41,819 nt of DNA. Origin: Candidatus Cryptobacteroides intestinavium. Lineage in GTDB: Bacteria > Bacteroidota > Bacteroidia > Bacteroidales > UBA932. Below are positions 1 through 7,203 of this stretch, piece by piece. The translations under genes were made by a program, and so were the position numbers. The stretch lies in the NCBI GenBank assembly GCA_017694845.1, contig JADIMI010000008.1, positions 1-41,819 on the forward strand. Reading direction: 5' to 3'. Below the pieces are notes generated by a model. The model searched no databases. It was not told the DNA's origin and saw only the letters and a list, made by a program, of their open reading frames with translations. How positions within the stretch are numbered: the stretch's first letter is position 1; each line of letters begins with the position of its first letter.

Positions 1-90
1 TGCATTGAAAGCGGACGGAAGAACGGCGTTCGCAAGCCGGAATATGAACCGAGAATGCGGACGCACTTCATCCAAGACAAATATGAATAA
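1..90 (+). CDS. C-terminal end of an unidentified protein (partial)
   Basis: Frame 1 is open from the first base to a TAA at 88-90 and encodes 29 residues ending in RTHFIQDKYE. The stretch is rich in charged residues and reads like a natural protein end, but it is too short to assign a family. The gene starts outside the window. The 76 bases between this stop and the convergent ATPase gene show no other clear feature. It could also be a chance open frame. Confidence 0.35.
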   Translation, partial: CIESGRKNGVRKPEYEPRMRTHFIQDKYE

Positions 91-166
91 CCAAACTTAA
101 CAAGAAAACTTATAGATTTTTGAGTAGAGGAAACCAGCCTGTGCAGCCGATTCCAACCGGCAATAT

Positions 167-1309
167 TTAATGCCCCCATACTCCGTGCAACTCCCGCTTC
201 AGCCACTCTTTCATTACCGGATCGGGAATTACCACTTGGCGTTTCTCAATCTCGATAAGCTCTTTCTTGACCAACGCCCGCTTTACAATGCTGACATTGG
301 CCGACGAGCCGAGCTGGTATTTCCGCAAAACCTCCTGCGTGGTAAACTCACTGTGAACCCCGTCTATGACAGCTCGCAGGAAATTCATCTGATAGGTAGT
401 AAGGCTCTCGGTTTGTTTCTCGAACAGCGGCGTATTCTGGTCGATAATATCTTGGTACGCTTCCTCGAAATCCTGCTCCGTTGCGACTTTGTCCGTATGA
501 ATCCATACCAGCCATGCCAACTGCTGTACATACGAGGAATGATTGTCCACCCTTTGACAAATCTTTTCGGCCAGATCTTCCGAGATCTGTTTGCCCGTGG
601 CCTCGAAACGGCCGCAGATGTAGTCGATCCAATCCGGCGTGCCTATCTTTTGTAAATAGATGGCGTCACCGAACTTGTAAAACGGCAGGCTCTTTTTCTC
701 GAACAGTTCGTTCATCAGATGTTTCTTGCTGCCGAACAGACAATAGGATACCGACTTTTGTAGCTGCCACACAGTGCGCAACCGTTTCTGAAATGTCTTG
801 GAATCCTTGAACTCGGCGATCTGCTGGAATTCGTCGATGCAGATGACAATATTATAACCTTTTTTCTGCGCTATCTTTTCGGGAAGTTGCAGGATTTCGT
901 CAATGTCGCTGCTCTTGGGATTCAGTTCGAGCGATATGGAAAAATCCGTCATCGGGTCCAGCCCTATCGAGATTTTGGGACTGATACGTGAAAGGAATAA
1001 TTTGATATTCTCAAGCCATTCATCCACCTTCGAGGAGGTCTGTTTGAGAACTGCAGACGCAAAAGCATCGTAAAAATCCCGGTCACTACGGCACGAGAAA
1101 ATGTCGATATAAACGATTTTCAAATTATCGGACTGTGCCAGGCGAGACACCTTCTGCACCAAAGAAGTCTTACCCCAGCGACGAGGCGAAATCAGCACGG
1201 TATTGACACCATGCCGGAAATTCAACAGCAGACGTTCCGTTTCCTTCTCCCTGTCGGTAAAATTATCTCCGGAAGTCGCAACACCGAATATGAAAGGTTT
1301 ATTTTCCAT
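167..1309 (-). CDS. AAA-type ATPase with C-terminal winged helix (ATPase_2/PF01637-like)
   Basis: This 380-residue protein is a P-loop ATPase of the archaeal-type ATP-binding class that is common and poorly understood in Bacteroidetes. The Walker A motif SPRRWGKTSL lies at residues 41-50. The Walker B stretch IVICIDEFQQ has Asp159 and Glu160. The last 80 residues, after LTTYQMNFLRAVIDG, look like a winged-helix DNA-binding domain. The frame is open further upstream to 1492, but those residues are back-translated promoter sequence, and a -7 box lies at 1333-1340, so I take MENKPF at 1309 as the start. There is no strong Shine-Dalgarno sequence, which is normal in this phylum. The promoter spacer is a perfect palindrome, suggesting autoregulation. 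Its role is unknown; related proteins are found in mobile and accessory DNA. Confidence 0.8.
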   Translation of the reverse strand: MENKPFIFGVATSGDNFTDREKETERLLLNFRHGVNTVLISPRRWGKTSLVQKVSRLAQSDNLKIVYIDIFSCRSDRDFYDAFASAVLKQTSSKVDEWLENIKLFLSRISPKISIGLDPMTDFSISLELNPKSSDIDEILQLPEKIAQKKGYNIVICIDEFQQIAEFKDSKTFQKRLRTVWQLQKSVSYCLFGSKKHLMNELFEKKSLPFYKFGDAIYLQKIGTPDWIDYICGRFEATGKQISEDLAEKICQRVDNHSSYVQQLAWLVWIHTDKVATEQDFEEAYQDIIDQNTPLFEKQTESLTTYQMNFLRAVIDGVHSEFTTQEVLRKYQLGSSANVSIVKRALVKKELIEIEKRQVVIPDPVMKEWLKRELHGVWGH

Positions 1310-1332
1310 ATATTCGCAAGAGTTATACAGCA

Positions 1333-1363
1333 CAAATATAAGTAATAATTTTATTACTAACAA
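1333..1363 (-). promoter_or_regulatory. Bacteroidetes-type promoter of the AAA ATPase gene
   Basis: On the minus strand TATATTTG (1340-1333) matches the TAnnTTTG -7 consensus exactly. TTG (1363-1361) lies exactly 20 bp upstream as the -33 element. Transcription would start about 20 nt before the ATG at 1309. The whole spacer is occupied by palindromic sequence, described separately. Confidence 0.7.
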
Positions 1364-1386
1364 CTCTATTACTAATACGGGTATTA
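1341..1386. promoter_or_regulatory. Palindromic operator in the ATPase promoter
   Basis: AGTAATAA-TT-TTATTACT (1341-1358) is a perfect 8-bp inverted repeat that fills the spacer between the -7 and -33 boxes. The 9-mer TATTACTAA occurs twice (1352-1360 and 1367-1375), 15 bp apart. A second perfect inverted repeat, TAATAC-GG-GTATTA, follows at 1373-1386. This arrangement suggests cooperative binding of a dimeric repressor, possibly the ATPase itself through its winged helix. That last point is inference. Confidence 0.6.
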
Positions 1387-1555
1387 TAACCGTTTTTAAG
1401 ACATAACTCGCATTGTCTACCACATTCGAACTTTCGTGTCGTAACAGGATTTTCAAATACCCGACAGACTTACGTCGTTTGAGAGTTGCCATTCAATCTG
1501 CAAGCAGAGGCAATAAAATTATCCGATACACGATGAGCAATAGAATGGAAAACAG

Positions 1556-1717
1556 ATGGATAAAAGAAACATCGATTATCGAATATATGTCACGAAAAAT
1601 CCGGGAAACATCCAAATTGATGGACATTGCCCGGATAATTTCTCTGACCTCTACGAGGACTTTTTCAGTGCCCGCGTCAGAATATGTGCCGTTTTCATCA
1701 TTCAGTTCGGACAATGA
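1556..1717 (+). CDS. Small ORF (53 aa) translationally coupled to the DUF932-like gene
   Basis: ATG at 1556 opens a 53-residue frame beginning MDKRNIDYRIYVTK and ending at a TGA (1715-1717). That stop overlaps the ATG at 1714 in the ATGA arrangement typical of coupled genes. I recognise no family. The composition (Tyr-, Asp- and Phe-rich middle) is plausible for a real peptide. It could instead be the remnant of an upstream part of the following gene separated by a frameshift. Confidence 0.4.
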   Translation: MDKRNIDYRIYVTKNPGNIQIDGHCPDNFSDLYEDFFSARVRICAVFIIQFGQ

Positions 1718-2988
1718 TGTGGTCAGTCAATACTCTTGTTCCAATCTCTTGGATATTTCAAGAAGAGGAAAACATTACTTTGAAAAGAGCAGAAAGCCTG
1801 TTGCTGTCTTTGCTCAAGGAACAGAATGAGGAACATAATGATATTAGCGTTAACACTACATTCCTGATAATCCAGCAGGTAACCAAAAACGGGAATTTCA
1901 TAGGGTCCAACAGGCTCAAGCATTATATTACAGCTATGATGGAACTGCGGCTTGAAAATCCGAAAAATGTGTATTCATCCAGGTATGCGGTGTTTACCAA
2001 ACACAGGAGGGGTACGGTCGGTATCAGGCTTTACTATGATCTCGGCGTTGAAGGTGATGTGTTTTATGATGAAAAGCGATTCCGGCAGGATCAGCAGATA
2101 CGGAGTCTCCAGTCAAAGGCAGTCGAAACGGCATCCGGTGAGACAGGCATCAGGAATTTCAGGAACTATCTGGCTTCGGCAAATTCCATCTCAAGACCTC
2201 TGCGTCTCGCAATAGTCGGGGACAGGAATACAAGGCGGATTACAAAGGCTGTCCCCTTGAAGGGAGAACTTATAACGGCAGAAGCATTCTTTGATCTTGC
2301 CGAAATGTTCATAGACAGAAACGGTTATTCGTCGCGTTCCTGCATGATAGGTTCGGATACCGGAGTCGGATTCTCGATTGTGCTTGACAATGAAATTCCT
2401 GAAATATCAACAATTATCGATGGCGAAGATTTTCTGACCAATTCCATTTATTTGAAATGGAATCCGGGAGAAATCGAGCTGGGACATTACTATGAAAGAC
2501 TCATCTGCTCCAACGGCCAGATAGAGAGGGTGCCTTCACGCGACGCTATGATAAATTCACTTGCTACAGAGCAAGTGAACAAAATGCTGGCTCTTCCTGG
2601 TTCGAAGATTATGAACAGGGGTTTCCATAAATTCAGAAATGCAGCCATACAGGCAATGAATACAAGGGCTTCTATGCAGGAGCTGAAATATGTGTCCACA
2701 TTTCTGGAAAAGTTCGGGCTGGATGCACATAAGGTAGAGGAAGTCGCCCCCTATCGAAAAGAATTGCAGGAATATACCGCCAGGGGCTATGACATTGACA
2801 GGAACAATGCCGCGACCACTCTGGCCAGTATGACAGTCTGGAATCTGTATAATTCAGTCACGGCTTTTGCTTCGCACAATGATATATGGCCTGAAGAAGA
2901 CGGCCGCCGTATGGCGGTATGTGAAACAGCGGTGAAATTTCTTTACCACGACCGCGATATAAAGAATTATATTGATATTTTTGCATAA
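1714..2988 (+). CDS. DUF932-like phage/plasmid-type protein
   Basis: This protein of about 424 residues resembles the DUF932 / phage-plasmid-like group. It has a conserved-looking core with ITAEAFFDLAEMFI, then YERLICSNGQ (compare the family's V/ICTNGM segment), and a C-terminal helical region with TTLASMTVWNLYNSVTAFASH. The family is widespread on prophages and conjugative elements and has no established biochemical activity. The start is uncertain: the frame opens at 1684, but ATG at 1714 overlaps the stop of the 53-residue ORF and is preferred. The recognisably conserved part begins around ITLKRAESLL. The exonuclease follows 34 bp downstream and may be co-transcribed. The family assignment is tentative. 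Confidence 0.6.
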   Translation: MMWSVNTLVPISWIFQEEENITLKRAESLLLSLLKEQNEEHNDISVNTTFLIIQQVTKNGNFIGSNRLKHYITAMMELRLENPKNVYSSRYAVFTKHRRGTVGIRLYYDLGVEGDVFYDEKRFRQDQQIRSLQSKAVETASGETGIRNFRNYLASANSISRPLRLAIVGDRNTRRITKAVPLKGELITAEAFFDLAEMFIDRNGYSSRSCMIGSDTGVGFSIVLDNEIPEISTIIDGEDFLTNSIYLKWNPGEIELGHYYERLICSNGQIERVPSRDAMINSLATEQVNKMLALPGSKIMNRGFHKFRNAAIQAMNTRASMQELKYVSTFLEKFGLDAHKVEEVAPYRKELQEYTARGYDIDRNNAATTLASMTVWNLYNSVTAFASHNDIWPEEDGRRMAVCETAVKFLYHDRDIKNYIDIFA

Positions 2989-3022
2989 AAATGAACTGAC
3001 AGATACGGAAACGCCAGACACT

Positions 3023-3523
3023 ATGAAGGACTTTGCGGCAATAGATTTCGAGACGGCCAACCAATGCCGTTCCAGCGTGTGCAGCGTCGGGGTCGTCATT
3101 GTAAATGACAACAAGATAGTGGACACGTTTTACAGCCTTATCCATCCTGTACCGGACTATTATTCGTATTGGAACACGCGAATCCACGGATTGACGGCGG
3201 ATTCGACAAGGACGGCACCGGCATTCCCTGAAGTATGGGAAAAAGTCCGTGTACTCATAGGGGATCTGCCATTGGTCGCCCATAACAGCCCTTTCGACGA
3301 GGGCTGTCTGAAAGCGGTCTTCGGTGCATACGGAATGACCTATCCTGGCTACCGGTTTTACTGCACCTGCAGGGCATCGAGAGCCGTTTTAGGCAACAGG
3401 CTTCCGAACCACCAGCTGCAGACCGTCGCGCAATACTGCGGATACGATCTGAAACATCATCACCACGCCTTAGCCGACGCCGAGGCCTGTGCCAGGATTG
3501 CAATCAAGTTGGCGGGATTTTAA
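3023..3523 (+). CDS. DEDDh 3'-5' exonuclease (DnaQ/PolC epsilon-like)
   Basis: A single-domain exonuclease of 166 residues. Motif Exo I is AIDFETAN, giving the first Asp and Glu. Exo II is VAHNSPFDEGCL, with its Asp. Exo III is HHHHALADAEACA, with the DEDDh-type His and the last Asp. This is the RNase T/DNA polymerase III epsilon fold, which cleaves nucleotides from 3' ends using two metal ions. There is no polymerase or BRCT domain, so it is a stand-alone enzyme and not the replicative proofreader. The frame is open to 2972, but that would overlap the preceding gene and the domain begins at MKDFAAIDFE, so I start at 3023. Small stand-alone DnaQ-like exonucleases are common in accessory DNA. 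Confidence 0.85.
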   Translation: MKDFAAIDFETANQCRSSVCSVGVVIVNDNKIVDTFYSLIHPVPDYYSYWNTRIHGLTADSTRTAPAFPEVWEKVRVLIGDLPLVAHNSPFDEGCLKAVFGAYGMTYPGYRFYCTCRASRAVLGNRLPNHQLQTVAQYCGYDLKHHHHALADAEACARIAIKLAGF

Positions 3524-3549
3524 CGAAGTGCCGTACGAGAAATATACAG

Positions 3550-3764
3550 ATGAAAGCCATCACTCACTCTGAGGCTCTGTTCAATGACGAGTTCAGGAAA
3601 ATTCCAGATTGCCCGGAATCCCTGTATGCACACGGGAATACGAACTTGATCGCGGCACATTATACACAGTGGATTTCGGTTTCGAGAATGAGTACAATGC
3701 CGGAAACTGTCATTTGTTGTCAGAGGGGATGCAACCGATACAATACGCTTCTCTGACCTATTAA
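3550..3764 (+). pseudogene. Decayed dprA/smf-like gene fragment
   Basis: From ATG 3550 the frame reads FNDEFRKIPDCPESLYAHGN, which matches the entry of the DprA/Smf Rossmann domain (IPD-P--LY--GN). The matching sequence then continues in another frame to TAA at 3762-3764, reading LYTVDFGFENEYNAGNCHLL and then SEGMQPIQ. That resembles the distal end of the same fold in DprA (VPG----------G-N-LI-EGA-PI). The central roughly 150 residues with the GSR and nucleotide-binding motifs are absent. The simplest reading is a gene that lost its middle by deletion plus a frameshift. DprA normally loads RecA on incoming single-stranded DNA; dprA-like genes also occur on mobile elements. The similarity was judged by eye. 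Confidence 0.5.
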
Positions 3765-3767
3765 AAA

Positions 3768-3785
3768 GGTTGTATCTATACAACC
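3768..3785. promoter_or_regulatory. Perfect palindrome upstream of the Fic gene
   Basis: GGTTGTAT-CT-ATACAACC is a perfect 8-bp inverted repeat separated by 2 bp, 39 bp before the Fic start. TACATTCG at 3802-3809 is one mismatch from the TAnnTTTG -7 box, which would put the palindrome near the -33 region, although no good TTG is correctly spaced. It is a likely operator for the Fic gene. It could also act as a weak terminator for the preceding remnant, but it has no T tract. Confidence 0.45.
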
Positions 3786-3824
3786 ATATTAAAAACTTTT
3801 GTACATTCGCATTACTGATAATAA

Positions 3825-4904
3825 ATGTTCAGGCGTATGAAATACCTAAATATTAAGAAAGCATTGGCTGCGTGGCAGGAATTACAACCATTATCCGATA
3901 AGGACAGAGAAAGGCTTAGCCGTCGTTTTACAGTGGACTTCAACTACAACAGCAACCACATCGAGGGTAATACACTGACCTATGGTCAAACGGAAATTTT
4001 GTTGCTCTTCGGGAAAGTGATTGGCGAGGCTGATGTGCGTGATGTGCAAGAGATGACAGCAAGCAACGTTGGCCTTCGTATGATGACGGAAGCGGCGAGA
4101 GTGAAAGAAACTCCTTTGACTCAGAATTTTATCAGAACTTTACATAAGACTCTACTTCGTGAAGATTACACGGTATATCATAATCTTCCAGGTGGCGTGC
4201 AGGCAAGTTATGTAATACACGCTGGTCAGTATAAGACAAGACCCAATAGTGTCATTACACGATACGGTGACAGGTTTGAGTATGCTTCGCCAGAAGAGAC
4301 GCCCAGCCTAATGGCTGACTTGGTAGATTGGTATAACAAGGCAGAACAGGAAGGAAAACTCTCTCCAGTTGAGTTAGCTGCGTTGTTCCATTACCGCTAT
4401 ATACGCATTCACCCCTTTGAGGATGGGAATGGTCGTATTGCCCGACTGATGGTAAACTTTATTCTAACCCGCCATAATTACCCAATGGTCGTTGTTCGCA
4501 GTCGCAAAAAGAGTGAATATCTGGATGCCCTGCATCAAACCGACCTCGAAGTAGGCCCTGTCCCTGGCGATGGCGCTCACGCAACAATTAAGGAAATTCG
4601 TCCGCTCTTGAAATATTTCAATGATTTGGTTGCAACGGAGGTTTATAACGATGTGTTGTTTGTAAGTGAAAAGAATGAAAATGTGTGGTGGTATGATGGA
4701 GAACGCATTGCATTCCGAACCCCCAATTATACAAAGATTCTGAATGCTATGCAAACAGAACCTTCTCTGACTCTTGCGGATATGAAAGAGGAAACAGGTA
4801 TCAGTGTAACTGCTATTCAGAAACTGCTGAATCAGCTGATTTCTAAAAAGTATGTCGAGCGTGGAGAGAAGGAAGGGAATTGGAGGGTTTTCTTGACACA
4901 GTGA
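3825..4904 (+). CDS. Fic-domain AMPylase-like protein with N-terminal inhibitory helix
   Basis: This 359-residue protein belongs to the Fic/DOC family, which usually transfers AMP from ATP to target hydroxyls. The active loop HPFEDGNGRIAR begins at His196 and is intact. An inhibitory-helix motif (S/T)xxxE(G/N) is present near the N-terminus as SNHIEG (Ser43, Glu47), which marks a class II, self-restrained Fic protein. The C-terminal roughly 70 residues (SLTLADMKEETGISVTAIQK) form a winged helix-turn-helix, as in many bacterial Fic proteins, and could bind its own operator. An alternative start is 3837 (MKYLNIKK). The gene looks more AT-rich than the flanking core genes, which fits recent transfer. 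No separate antitoxin gene is visible, consistent with the internal inhibitory helix. Confidence 0.88.
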   Translation: MFRRMKYLNIKKALAAWQELQPLSDKDRERLSRRFTVDFNYNSNHIEGNTLTYGQTEILLLFGKVIGEADVRDVQEMTASNVGLRMMTEAARVKETPLTQNFIRTLHKTLLREDYTVYHNLPGGVQASYVIHAGQYKTRPNSVITRYGDRFEYASPEETPSLMADLVDWYNKAEQEGKLSPVELAALFHYRYIRIHPFEDGNGRIARLMVNFILTRHNYPMVVVRSRKKSEYLDALHQTDLEVGPVPGDGAHATIKEIRPLLKYFNDLVATEVYNDVLFVSEKNENVWWYDGERIAFRTPNYTKILNAMQTEPSLTLADMKEETGISVTAIQKLLNQLISKKYVERGEKEGNWRVFLTQ

Positions 4905-4959
4905 TTACGATAAATGGGACCTGAGTATTGAAATTTAATGTAGATTCGCCTATTGTTTT

Positions 4960-5448
4960 ATGACATTAAAGGAGCTGATAAGCAAAGTGGACTTTGAAAG
5001 TCTTGTGCCATTCATAGAGAAGACAGAAGAGAAACACCTTGACAGTATCTATGAATACAGGGAGGCATATGATATTCTCCGGAATATGAAGCCGAGCGAA
5101 AATTTCAAGGGAGAGGCCACAGTCGGGTGGAGCGGAAAGGGATACGGAGACAAACAGTGGATAGGGGTATTCCATCTTGACGGTGATGACTGGGAAGATG
5201 CGCTCGACAAGGAAATAGTAATCGGCAAGAATGTAAACCTCCCGATAGAAGAGATTGCTGCCAAATGCTTGTGGGAGATAACTTATTACGGTTTCACTCC
5301 GGAACACGAAGGCTTCGAGTGCATACTTGGCCGCAAGATCAGAGACATCAGGTACCTCACAGATACCGTAGATATGACTTCAGATCTGTTACAGGTCCGT
5401 ACGTTTATGGGCAAGTTTCACTATCTTTGGCAGGATGTATTCCAATAG
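4960..5448 (+). CDS. Small acidic hypothetical protein (DUF6557-like)
   Basis: A 162-residue acidic protein without signal peptide or membrane segment. It begins MTLKELISKVDFESLVPFIE and has aromatic-rich segments such as WSGKGYGDKQWIGVF and CLWEITYYGF. It resembles small Bacteroidetes proteins of the DUF6557 type; the assignment is from memory of their N-termini and is tentative. It ends 3 bp before the aldehyde dehydrogenase, so the two are probably one transcript. The function is unknown. The fold may be a small alpha/beta cytoplasmic domain, but nothing in the sequence indicates catalysis. Confidence 0.65.
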   Translation: MTLKELISKVDFESLVPFIEKTEEKHLDSIYEYREAYDILRNMKPSENFKGEATVGWSGKGYGDKQWIGVFHLDGDDWEDALDKEIVIGKNVNLPIEEIAAKCLWEITYYGFTPEHEGFECILGRKIRDIRYLTDTVDMTSDLLQVRTFMGKFHYLWQDVFQ

Positions 5449-5451
5449 AAT

Positions 5452-6987
5452 ATGGTAAGGGATATTGTTGAAAGACAGAGAGAATTCTTCCGCAGCGGAA
5501 AGACTTTCTCCATTGAATACAGGACAGATGCACTTAAGAGGCTTCGCTCCGCCATAACGAAGATGGAACCGGAGATCGAGGCCGCCCTGAAAGAAGATCT
5601 CGGCAAAAGCTCTGTGGAAAGCTATATGTGCGAAACAGGGATGGCACTTTCCGGACTTTCAAATGCATTGGACAACATCCGGAGATGGAGCAGGAAACAC
5701 CGGGTGCGGACTCCCCTCGCCCAGTTTCCAGCCAGGTCGTACATAATCCCGGAACCATACGGCAACGTACTGATAATGAGCCCGTGGAACTATCCTTTCC
5801 TGCTCTGCATCTCACCTCTTGTCAGCGCCATAGCGGCAGGTAACACAGCCATCATCAAACCGAGTGCATACTCCCCTGCCACAAGCAGCATCATTGCCAG
5901 GCTCGTTTCAGAAGTATTCGATCCGGGACACGCGGCTGTTGTCGAAGGCGGAAGGGATGTGAACTCGGGACTTCTGGAGCAGAAATTCGACTATATCTTC
6001 TTCACGGGAAGCAAGACCGTGGGACGCCTGGTAATGTCCAAGGCTGCTGAGCACCTCACCCCGGTAACCCTGGAGCTGGGCGGCAAAAGCCCCGTAATAG
6101 TGGACAGTACGGCAGACATAAGGGTTAGTGCCAGAAGGATAGTCTTCGGGAAGTTCCTCAACTGCGGGCAGACCTGTGTCGCTCCGGACTATGTACTGGC
6201 TCATACCGGCATCATTGACAGATTCATCGAAATGTGCAAGGAAGAGACCCTTCTAATGTACGGCTTCGATGCCCTGGCGAATGACAATTACGGACATATC
6301 ATCAACAGGAAGCATTTTGACAGGCTATCGGCACTCATTGACGGCTGCAGGCTGGCCGGGAACGGGCAGAACGGGCACGAAGGGATCTGTTTCGGAGGAA
6401 GAACCGACCCGGACAGACTCAAGATAGAACCGACTATAGTGCGCCTGTCCCCGGAAATCATCGGATCATCAGGCCGGCACGGCTTCCCTTCCAGCAACGA
6501 CATTCCTGGCTCTACAGATTTCGCCGACATCGGTTCCGGGAACAACGCGGACCATACTGCAGGGCAGCCAGCCGTAGCAGGAATGGAAGGTCAGGAGGCC
6601 GTTATGGCAGATGAGATATTCGGGCCTCTGCTGCCTGTCATCCCATATTCTGACATCAATGATGCTGTGGAATATATCGACCGCAATCCAAGACCGCTGG
6701 CAACCTACATCTTTACCGGGGACAGGTATCTGAAAAGGGATCTGCTCCGCAGGGTGCATTTCGGAGGAGGCTGCATCAACGACACCATCATCCACCTCGC
6801 CACGGAGGAAATGCCGTTCGGCGGGGTCGGAGAAAGCGGAATGGGACGATATCACGGCAGATACGGTTTCGAGACTTTCTCTCACCTCAAGAGCATCGTC
6901 GACAAGCCAACCTGGCTTGATCTCCCGATGCGTTACCAGCCATTTACACCGTTGAAAGACCGGCTCATCCGGACCTTCCTGAAATAG
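5452..6987 (+). CDS. Aldehyde dehydrogenase (class 3-like) with an unusual insertion
   Basis: A 511-residue NAD(P)-dependent aldehyde dehydrogenase that oxidises aldehydes to carboxylates in the cytoplasm. The family motifs are present: MSPWNYPF in the Rossmann region, FFTGSKTVGR, the general-base Glu208 in LELGGKSP, and the nucleophile Cys242 in NCGQTCVAP. EIFGPLLPV and MPFGGVGESGMGRYHG lie in the C-terminal half. The overall pattern, without a long N-terminus and with a C-terminal membrane-proximal tail, is closest to fatty-aldehyde/class 3 enzymes. Between PTIV (residues 327-330) and the EIFGP glutamate (388) there are about 45 more residues than usual, rich in Gly, Ser, Asp and Ala. The frame is intact through the insertion, so the gene is probably functional. 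It lies 3 bp after the preceding hypothetical gene. Confidence 0.9.
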   Translation: MVRDIVERQREFFRSGKTFSIEYRTDALKRLRSAITKMEPEIEAALKEDLGKSSVESYMCETGMALSGLSNALDNIRRWSRKHRVRTPLAQFPARSYIIPEPYGNVLIMSPWNYPFLLCISPLVSAIAAGNTAIIKPSAYSPATSSIIARLVSEVFDPGHAAVVEGGRDVNSGLLEQKFDYIFFTGSKTVGRLVMSKAAEHLTPVTLELGGKSPVIVDSTADIRVSARRIVFGKFLNCGQTCVAPDYVLAHTGIIDRFIEMCKEETLLMYGFDALANDNYGHIINRKHFDRLSALIDGCRLAGNGQNGHEGICFGGRTDPDRLKIEPTIVRLSPEIIGSSGRHGFPSSNDIPGSTDFADIGSGNNADHTAGQPAVAGMEGQEAVMADEIFGPLLPVIPYSDINDAVEYIDRNPRPLATYIFTGDRYLKRDLLRRVHFGGGCINDTIIHLATEEMPFGGVGESGMGRYHGRYGFETFSHLKSIVDKPTWLDLPMRYQPFTPLKDRLIRTFLK

Positions 6988-6998
6988 GTGTCAGCGGC

Positions 6999-7080
6999 GC
7001 ATATCTCGGATATTCCGTGGAGATATGCTCCCTGATGATGCCTCTCAGATCATATATCAAGGGGCGGTGGTGCATATCTC
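6999..7080 (+). repeat. RAYT-associated REP hairpin, one full and one half copy
   Basis: GCATATCTC (6999-7007) pairs with GAGATATGC (7020-7028) in a perfect 9-bp stem; within the loop, CGGA-TAT-TCCG forms an inner stem. A second left arm (GCATATCTC, 7072-7080) lies exactly 73 bp downstream, but its right half is missing. The same unit occurs after the RAYT gene. The copy begins right after the aldehyde dehydrogenase stop, which is a usual location for REP elements. Confidence 0.85.
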
Positions 7081-7203
7081 AAGAATAATGACATCAAATT
7101 TGAAAGAAAATACTGATTTTACAGCACTCCAGTGGTGTTTTCCATCATAATTTGTGAAAACGGATAATTATTCCGTTCTTGGGCACAAATTGGAGGAAGA
7201 GAT

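Noticed and set aside
170..655. 161-codon plus-strand frame opposite the AAA ATPase
   Set aside because: It is the complement of a gene with clear Walker motifs and has no recognisable protein features.
1493..1714. 73-codon minus-strand frame with a hydrophobic C-terminus
   Set aside because: It overlaps the coupled small ORF on the other strand, has no family resemblance and no promoter; it could be a membrane peptide but support is lacking.
6460..6600. Frameshift in the aldehyde dehydrogenase
   Set aside because: The frame stays open and conserved motifs on both sides are in the same frame, so it is an insertion and not a frameshift.
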